Shown piece by piece: positions 58,844 to 64,000 of a stretch of 64,000 nucleotides of DNA (within the stretch, counting starts at the first letter, position 1; every line of letters starts with the position of its first letter). The translations under genes and the position numbers were made by a program. Below the pieces are notes generated by a model that had not been told where the DNA came from, ran no database searches, and was given only the letters and a program-made list of their open reading frames with translations. Source of the DNA: Isoetes taiwanensis. Taxonomy: Eukaryota; Streptophyta; Lycopodiopsida; Isoetales; Isoetaceae. Location of the stretch: NCBI GenBank assembly GCA_021234155.1, contig JAJEKV010000044.1:12732123-12796122 (forward strand), given 5' to 3'.

Positions 58844-59297
58844 GTAATTCTCTTCCCTCAATTTTTGTTTTCGTATTTGCAAATCGCGTGGCGCATTTTC
58901 ATATTGGAATGCAAATCGCGTCAGGCGCGATTTGCCTACTCTGAAGAGCAAAGGCTTCCTGGAATGGTAGTCGTTTCTCTTCAAATAAGCAAATCGCGCA
59001 TGATCCGATTTCATATCAGAATGCAAATTGCGCCACGCGCGACTTGCATTCTGATATGAAATCGCGCCAGGCGCGATTTCCTTATTTGAGGAGAAACGGC
59101 TACCATTCTAGGAAGCCTTTTCTCTTCAGAGTAGGCAAATCGCGCCTGGCGCCTGGTGCGATTTGCTTTCCAATATGAAATCGCGCCTGCAAATCGCGCC
59201 AGCGATTTGCTTATTTGAGGAGATACGGCTAGCATTCAGTGCAACCGTTTCTCCACAGAGTAGATAAATCGCGCCTGGCGTGATTTTAAACTTGAAG
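58844..59297 (+). other. Probable intron carrying the palindrome cluster
   Basis: The donor AAAAAG|GTAATTC at 58844 and the acceptor TTGAAG| at 59296-59297 bracket the whole palindrome cluster. Protein similarity to one family stops before it and resumes after it (LFESTITGANKVVLC, then IEQIRHARNQW). The acceptor lacks a good pyrimidine tract, so the right border is approximate. Confidence 0.5.
58881..59286. repeat. Nested fold-back of eight 21-bp palindromes
   Basis: The unit is AAATCGCGCC, one central base, then the complementary arm. Full or damaged units lie at 58881, 58911, 58991, 59023, 59059, 59135, 59178 and 59266. The spacers also fold: 58932-58991 is about 90% identical to the reverse complement of 59079-59137. 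TTTCATATCAGAATGC (59009) pairs perfectly with GCATTCTGATATGAAA (59046). From about 58893 to 59180 the sequence is therefore one large palindrome centred near 59035. A further partial spacer copy (59211-59265) is in direct orientation to the second arm. Confidence 0.88.
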
Positions 59298-61320
59298 GAT
59301 TGTTTGAATCCACGATTACTGGAGCTAACAAAGTTGTTCTTTGCAGTCCCTATATAGAACAAATTCGACATGCTCGAAACCAGTGGTTTGAATATGGGAA
59401 GCCAATGCCGACCCGGCAGGGGCCGACCCAAAAGCGAATTCAATTCTTTGGAAAGGACGCTTTGTCAGACTATAATACAGGACAAAACTAAGAGCTCCAG
59501 ATCAAAGAAAAAAAAAGGAGATGAAAAGGGAGATGCTTCCGAAGTACAAACTGTACCCAAGGATGCCTACAAGATAATTTTCTCTTCAGATCTGGTATGG
59601 GAGAAATGGAATGAATTCTGAGATGCCTACGTGGAGAAGAAGTTGCCAGATTCACAAGGCAGATTTCCTCCTGTTGACACATCAATTTTTGATATCCATA
59701 TAACAGAGATGAGGAAGGCCAGGGATTGGACGATGAAGAACTGATCTCAGTTCTAGACAAGTTAATCAGAAAGGAAATCCTTTACAAGAAAACCTCAGCA
59801 ACAAAGGACAGGGAATCATTTGAAGATGCATGCGACCAACTGAAAAATATTAGAGTGCTCAAGAAGGCAGTTGGGGAGGAATTACAAAGGCTTACAGGGG
59901 ACTGGTCGTTGTCGGAGCTAGGACTCATGCAAAAATACAACATCTCCAACGACGACCTGAAGAAGTATGTCTTTTGGTCCAAAGACTTTGTCAGGCAGCA
60001 AAAGTTGAAGAACGTTGCAAACCTTAAAGGGGTTCACATGAAAGTTGCATCCGACTTGAAAAGAAAAGTCGCGTTGGTGAAGAGACCCCGGAGACGGAAT
60101 CCACGTTCTTTTATCAAGTGTCCACTGGTTTCAAGTGTGCATTGCCAGAAGTGGGTGCAAGTCCCCATGATATCACACTATGCATGCTTGATAGCCGAGG
60201 CACCAGATGGTCGCTTGAAGACTATAATACGTTCTTCAACATATGCAGTGGTTGCACGACGAAAATGAATTACACAATTGTCATTATATGTCCCTCCGAC
60301 ATGTCCTATGCATATGCTCTAACTGCTGCAAATGACTTAGAATGCGTCAAAGTCATACGATAGGCGATCCTCATAGATGAAAACAAGGACAGTGACTTTA
60401 GCACAGCAAGTAAAATTTCTCATGTGCTTATCATTATGATAGCCATGATGGATGATAAGGAATATGAAAGGCTTAAGGGAAAACCAGATGGAGACAAACT
60501 TGCATAGCAGTGCTATCAGCTAGATGAACGCGTCCTGCGAAACATTCTTCTATCTGGAGCAAGAAGATAAGGGGAAGGGTATCAAGGTCGTGGAAGAGCT
60601 AGAGGAAGAAGAGGAAGAAGAGGAAAAAAACCAGGCCGACCCCGTTCTTGTGGAGCACATTAAGTATGAGCTTCTAACGTCACATAGGGGGAAGCTAAAC
60701 AAGAACGGGTTCTCTATGGACCTTTTTCATTATCTCATTGAAGCATTTTGCCCATTGGGGACAACTTGCTGGGAGCTTCACGTTGGAGGTTACATCGGTA
60801 GGGAAGCTTTGAAGTTAGCAAGGAAATGCCAGAGCGTCGTCTCCGATGATCGAGCCAAAAATTTCTTGGACCTCTTCTTTGAGAAAGTACTAGAGGAAGC
60901 ACCTAGTGGACCAATCGGCAGTGCAAAAAGCAAAGCTTCTACCTCTAAGGCCGAAATACCTGCAGATTTGGCTAAAGAACGGGAGGCTATGAGACAGCTC
61001 ATGGTTGGCAACATCATGGATGACAACGAAGAGCACACAGTGGTCCCAGTACCTGTCGACATGCCTGTAAACATCTTTGACGGTGAAAATATAGGACAGG
61101 AAGAAAATAACAAGGATGATGATAATAACAAGGATGATGATGAAGGAGATTCCAAATCTGAAAGCTCTAGCCAGGTTAGCGTAAAGAGTAATGAACTATC
61201 AAGCATAGTTCAAACTGTACAGATCTCAACCGATGTGGTTGGTGCTTCTAGCAGACCGGAGACAACTCAGAATAAGGACGCAACAGAAGAAGACACCACG
61301 GAAATTGATGAAGAAGAAAG

Positions 61321-61522
61321 GTATTGTGACAATGTTCGTTTTCTTTTGATGTCCATGCATTTTACAAACGACAAGCATATAGAAATCGCGCCTGGCGCGA
61401 TTTAGTGTTTCCTTGACTTCCATATTTTTGGTTTTTGTTGACTTGCATCATTAATGAAATTGCGTCTGGCGCATTTTCTTGTTCCATTTCTTTCATCTCA
61501 TACGTTATTGTTTGCATTACAG
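61321..61522 (+). other. GT-AG intron joining methylase-like and HAD regions
   Basis: The donor GAAAG|GTATTG at 61321 and the acceptor TTTGCATTACAG|A at 61521-61522, with a T-rich tract, define a 202-bp intron. Splicing keeps frame: EIDEEER|HDSASPKILVFD. The intron holds two 21-bp palindrome units (61383-61403 perfect, 61457-61477 decayed). Confidence 0.72.
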
Positions 61523-62408
61523 ACATGATTCGGCTTCCCCAAAAATACTGGTCTTTGATTTGAATGGTGTGCTATGTAGAACGTTACCTAAAGCAATGTT
61601 TGATAAATCATGGTATGCGCAACAACCATTTGAGACGCGTACAAATATGTTTACCCGTGCCCTTATCTGAAGGAGTTGTTGGACCAGGCCTTCAGTCTGT
61701 TTCGTTGTGCAATTTGGTCATCTATGAAGCATAGAAATATACAGGAAGTTTTAAAAGTAGTGCCGAGGTTGGGCGTCCATCTGGGATCAAAGCAAATGCG
61801 CTTCATTCACAAACCCTAAAGAACCGACAGGTAAAAAGATATTTGTGAAATGCTTGCGCAACATGATGGATGCCCTAGGTGTTGAAGAAAAGGAAGGCAT
61901 GATCATGGTTGATGATGACGCCCTAAAGTGTTGCTTCAATCAGTCACAGTCATTAAATCCGCCATCCTATCATCCTGATATGTTTGGCCAAGATGACTTC
62001 CTGCTTCGTTTTGTCAGTGTCTTGCAAGAAATAGCTTCAGGGAAAACGGTCGAAGAGATACAAACACTATACCTGCTACTTGATCGGACAGGGGAAATTG
62101 ACAGGGACCTTGAGAAAATCGTTCTAGAAAGGGAACTCTTTTGATATATATGTATACCGGAAATACACTTTCCATAAAAGTTTTGAATATGAAATATACT
62201 TTACACCAAAGGTTTTGAAAATATATTGTGCTCTTGTAGCAGCATTATTGGTTCTGTGTACGTATTGTATTATTATATTATGTGTATGGTTTGCTATATA
62301 CTTGCAATAACTTGTATGTATATACCGTCAATAATTTAGGTGTGTATAAATATATACGCATGAAATTGCCAAACCATCGGCTTCGGCCTCCGCCTGCTTC
62401 TTTTTATT

Positions 62409-62630
62409 ATGGCACATTCTATTACCTGCAAGATGAACCATGAGGACCTCTGCAGATGTCACCCGCTAGAAATAGAACTTGAGGACTGGCTGACTGTCGT
62501 TGCTATGAATCCCGTCCGCTTCTATCCTGATCCCTTTGATGTTGTAATCCATCTTCTATAGAATCCAGAGCATGGTTTGTTCATGATCGAGAGGATCTCA
62601 GGAGCGCCTGTCGACGATGAATCGGAATAG
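62409..62630 (+). pseudogene. Short conserved-looking ORF with one in-frame TAG
   Basis: The ATG at 62409 opens 50 codons, ...NHEDLCRCHPLEIELEDWL, then AMNPVRFYPDPFDVVIHLL, TAG at 62559, then NPEHGLFMIERISGAPVDDE to a second stop at 62628. The composition is protein-like on both sides of the TAG, which could be a decayed CAG. It follows the fusion gene by 265 bp, and a palindrome unit lies 46 bp downstream. I do not recognise the family. It may be a last exon of the same locus. Confidence 0.4.
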
Positions 62631-62675
62631 TTTTTGAAGTTTATGTTCCATTATAATGCTATATTTATGCCAATA

Positions 62676-62696
62676 AAATCGCGCTACGCGCGATTT
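62676..62696. repeat. Palindrome unit downstream of the fusion gene
   Basis: AAATCGCGC, TAC, GCGCGATTT: the same 21-bp palindrome family as in the introns, with a changed centre. A half unit, GGCGCGATTTT, follows at 62978-62988. Confidence 0.8.
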
Positions 62697-64000
62697 GAAC
62701 CACAAAAAGCTCTGTTTTGTAGCAACTTGCTTGTCGTTATTTATTCGTAAAGCACTAAAATTTCAATCTATAGATTTCGTTGTCGTTTGTGATGGTACGA
62801 AATAATAAGCAATTTCCCACTTTTTATATTGCCAACATTCTGTCATAATATTGGTGATTTGCATCGAATATTTGAATGCCTTTCCATTTCAACACAAAAT
62901 GCATCTTCCTAGCCCGAAAATGAACTCAGTGCAAAAGTGTGGTTAATTCAATATAATGGTCAATAAAAGGCTTATACGGCGCGATTTTGGAATAGACATA
63001 ATCCCAATTTAATTGAATGATGGTTAAACCTTAGTATTAAGTTTGAAGTAAATTGGCAAGGAATGCTTTCGGCATCAAGGGAACAAATCAATCCAAAACC
63101 TTGCAAAAATTATATCAGAAAGCACCTTGATATGCCAATCTCTATGCCTTCACATGTGCGAAGCTATAGCTGGCAAAACACAGCGAAACAGGAAGATTAA
63201 TTAAGAAAAAACTAAAACCTCAAGAAAAATCATTCTTGAAGGCAATCTGTAACAGCGGCAGATTGGCGTACAAATTGAAGTAGAGGGGCTTGAGCTCACG
63301 ATTAGAAATAGGCATTGAGAATTGCTCCAACATGCCATCAAAATTAACAAAAGACTTTCTAGCCCTGCAGAGTTTGATCAGCTCCTGTGCCAGAAGATTT
63401 AAACCAAAGAACCTTAAAACAGAAAAGAAAATTTACGATATATTCTTAAACATCCATGGCAGACTGCTTTAGCATATCAATAGACTTAAGCAATATTTTC
63501 GAATCTTTGGCCTGGATCTGGATAATCTCTGCCATAGAAGTTTCTGCAGAAACAACTCTTCACGCTTCTCCCTTCTATTGGATGAGTGTGCTGGCAGTCT
63601 GTTCCTGTTAATTTCGGCTATAGCCAGGTAACCAGAGCCTGGCAAAAGCTCCGATCCGTCAGAACGAACTCCGGCAGAGTTATCTGTGACCGGTGGAGGA
63701 TGGGGCATTAGGAGGACCAAAAAAGTGTTTGGCTGTAGTGAAGGCTATGGATTCTTCCAAAACGTCCTGCCCTAGCTCCCGACCCTATATTTTTCAAGAA
63801 TGCGACCCTCTATCATCTCTTTTATATGCCGGAACTTGGCATGGCTGCTACCTCAGAAATGCCCCCTTTTATTGTATGCTGCAAAATGTTGGTTTGATGG
63901 TCTCCAAAGGAAGACAGAACCGAAATGGTCAGCTTGGCTATCTCTGGGTCTTAGTTTATTTAGGGTTCTCCTGCTACAGACATAAACTAAATCGATTTTG
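62697..64000. other. AT-rich flank, no gene recognised
   Basis: Apart from the half palindrome at 62978 I see no repeat or domain. A minus-strand frame of 83 codons (63720-63469) begins HPPPVTDNSAGVRSDG and could be the N-terminus of a retroelement ORF1, but the similarity is too vague to call. Confidence 0.35.

Larger units (their letters stand above)
58523..62144 (+). pseudogene. DGQH-domain / methylase-like / FCP1-HAD fusion gene, broken
   Basis: The ATG at 58523 opens VPMPADVVPYDTRTKKVIMW and MIIDGQHSIEAQKVLIRKAQ, where DGQH recalls DGQHR/ParB-like nucleotide-dependent domains. After an intron with palindromes, IEQIRHARNQWFEYGKP continues the domain, followed by a Lys-rich linker and a helical region (59726-60080). 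DITLCMLDSRGTRW and NYTIVIICPSDMSYAYALTA (60170-60330) sit where motif IV of an amino-methylase would be, and HVGGYIGREALKLARK near 60785 where the SAM loop would be. The usual D-P-P-Y residues are missing. A Glu/Asp-rich tail leads to an in-frame intron (61321-61522) and then KILVFDLNGVL ... MIMVDDDALK, an FCP1-like HAD phosphatase core with Asn for the second Asp. At least five frameshifts and stops TGA 59619, TAG 60361 and TAG 60505 break it. The domain calls are mine from motif shape and need profile searches. Confidence 0.6.

Noticed and set aside
58930-59230. Bacterial or organellar insertion, suggested by GC-rich palindromes
   Set aside because: The flanking sequence is intron-bearing eukaryotic coding DNA, and the palindromes recur only in the introns and flank of this gene; nothing organellar was seen.
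58881-59286. CRISPR array, suggested by regular palindromes with spacers
   Set aside because: Spacers are not unique: they are inverted copies of each other. Units vary in length, and the setting is a eukaryotic intron.

Overview
The window reads as nuclear DNA from a land plant with a large, transposon-dominated genome. Three things suggest this: a plant-type laccase fragment, plant-style Helitron 3' ends, and short GT-AG introns. A seed-free plant such as a fern is my best guess, but only from the look of the gene families. I see no rRNA, tRNA, CRISPR array or bacterial operon, and no clearly intact host gene. Almost everything recognisable is a mobile element, a repeat or a broken gene copy.

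Layout. 1-1.4 kb is a 316-bp tandem satellite. 3.2-6.8 kb is a nearly intact Tnp2-like (CACTA/EnSpm) transposase gene with one clear intron. 7-10 kb is AT-rich with small local duplications. 10.3-15.1 kb is a GC-rich LINE with promoter-like tandem repeats in front of ORF1 and decayed endonuclease and reverse transcriptase domains. A Helitron 3' terminus lies at 15.3 kb. 16.2-32.7 kb is a large head-to-tail duplication (period about 9.9 kb) of a 5'-truncated LINE, a DDE-transposase fragment and a 6.3-kb retroposon inserted into that LINE with a 14-bp target duplication. 34.9-36.0 kb is a chimera of laccase exons and the C-terminus of the chromatin protein SPT2. 37.3-50.2 kb holds two L1-like LINE pieces separated by two 0.8-kb polypyrimidine tracts, between which lies a complete but decayed minus-strand LINE. 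54.3-56.9 kb is a fourth copy of the 16-kb LINE plus part of its flank. A second Helitron 3' terminus lies at 57.8 kb.

The most unusual locus is 58.5-62.7 kb. A broken multi-exon gene appears to join a DGQH-motif domain, a degenerate DNA-methylase-like fold and, across an in-frame intron, an FCP1-like HAD phosphatase domain. Its introns and 3' flank carry about eleven copies of a 21-bp GC-centred palindrome, eight of them packed into a roughly 310-bp nested fold-back and its edge. I could not match this combination to a named system.

A technical caution applies throughout. Where near-identical copies in this window differ, the differences concentrate at CTG/CAG sites that read ACG, CGG or CG in the other copy. 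This looks like systematic base-calling error at CHG-methylated cytosines. Many frameshifts described here may be artefacts.
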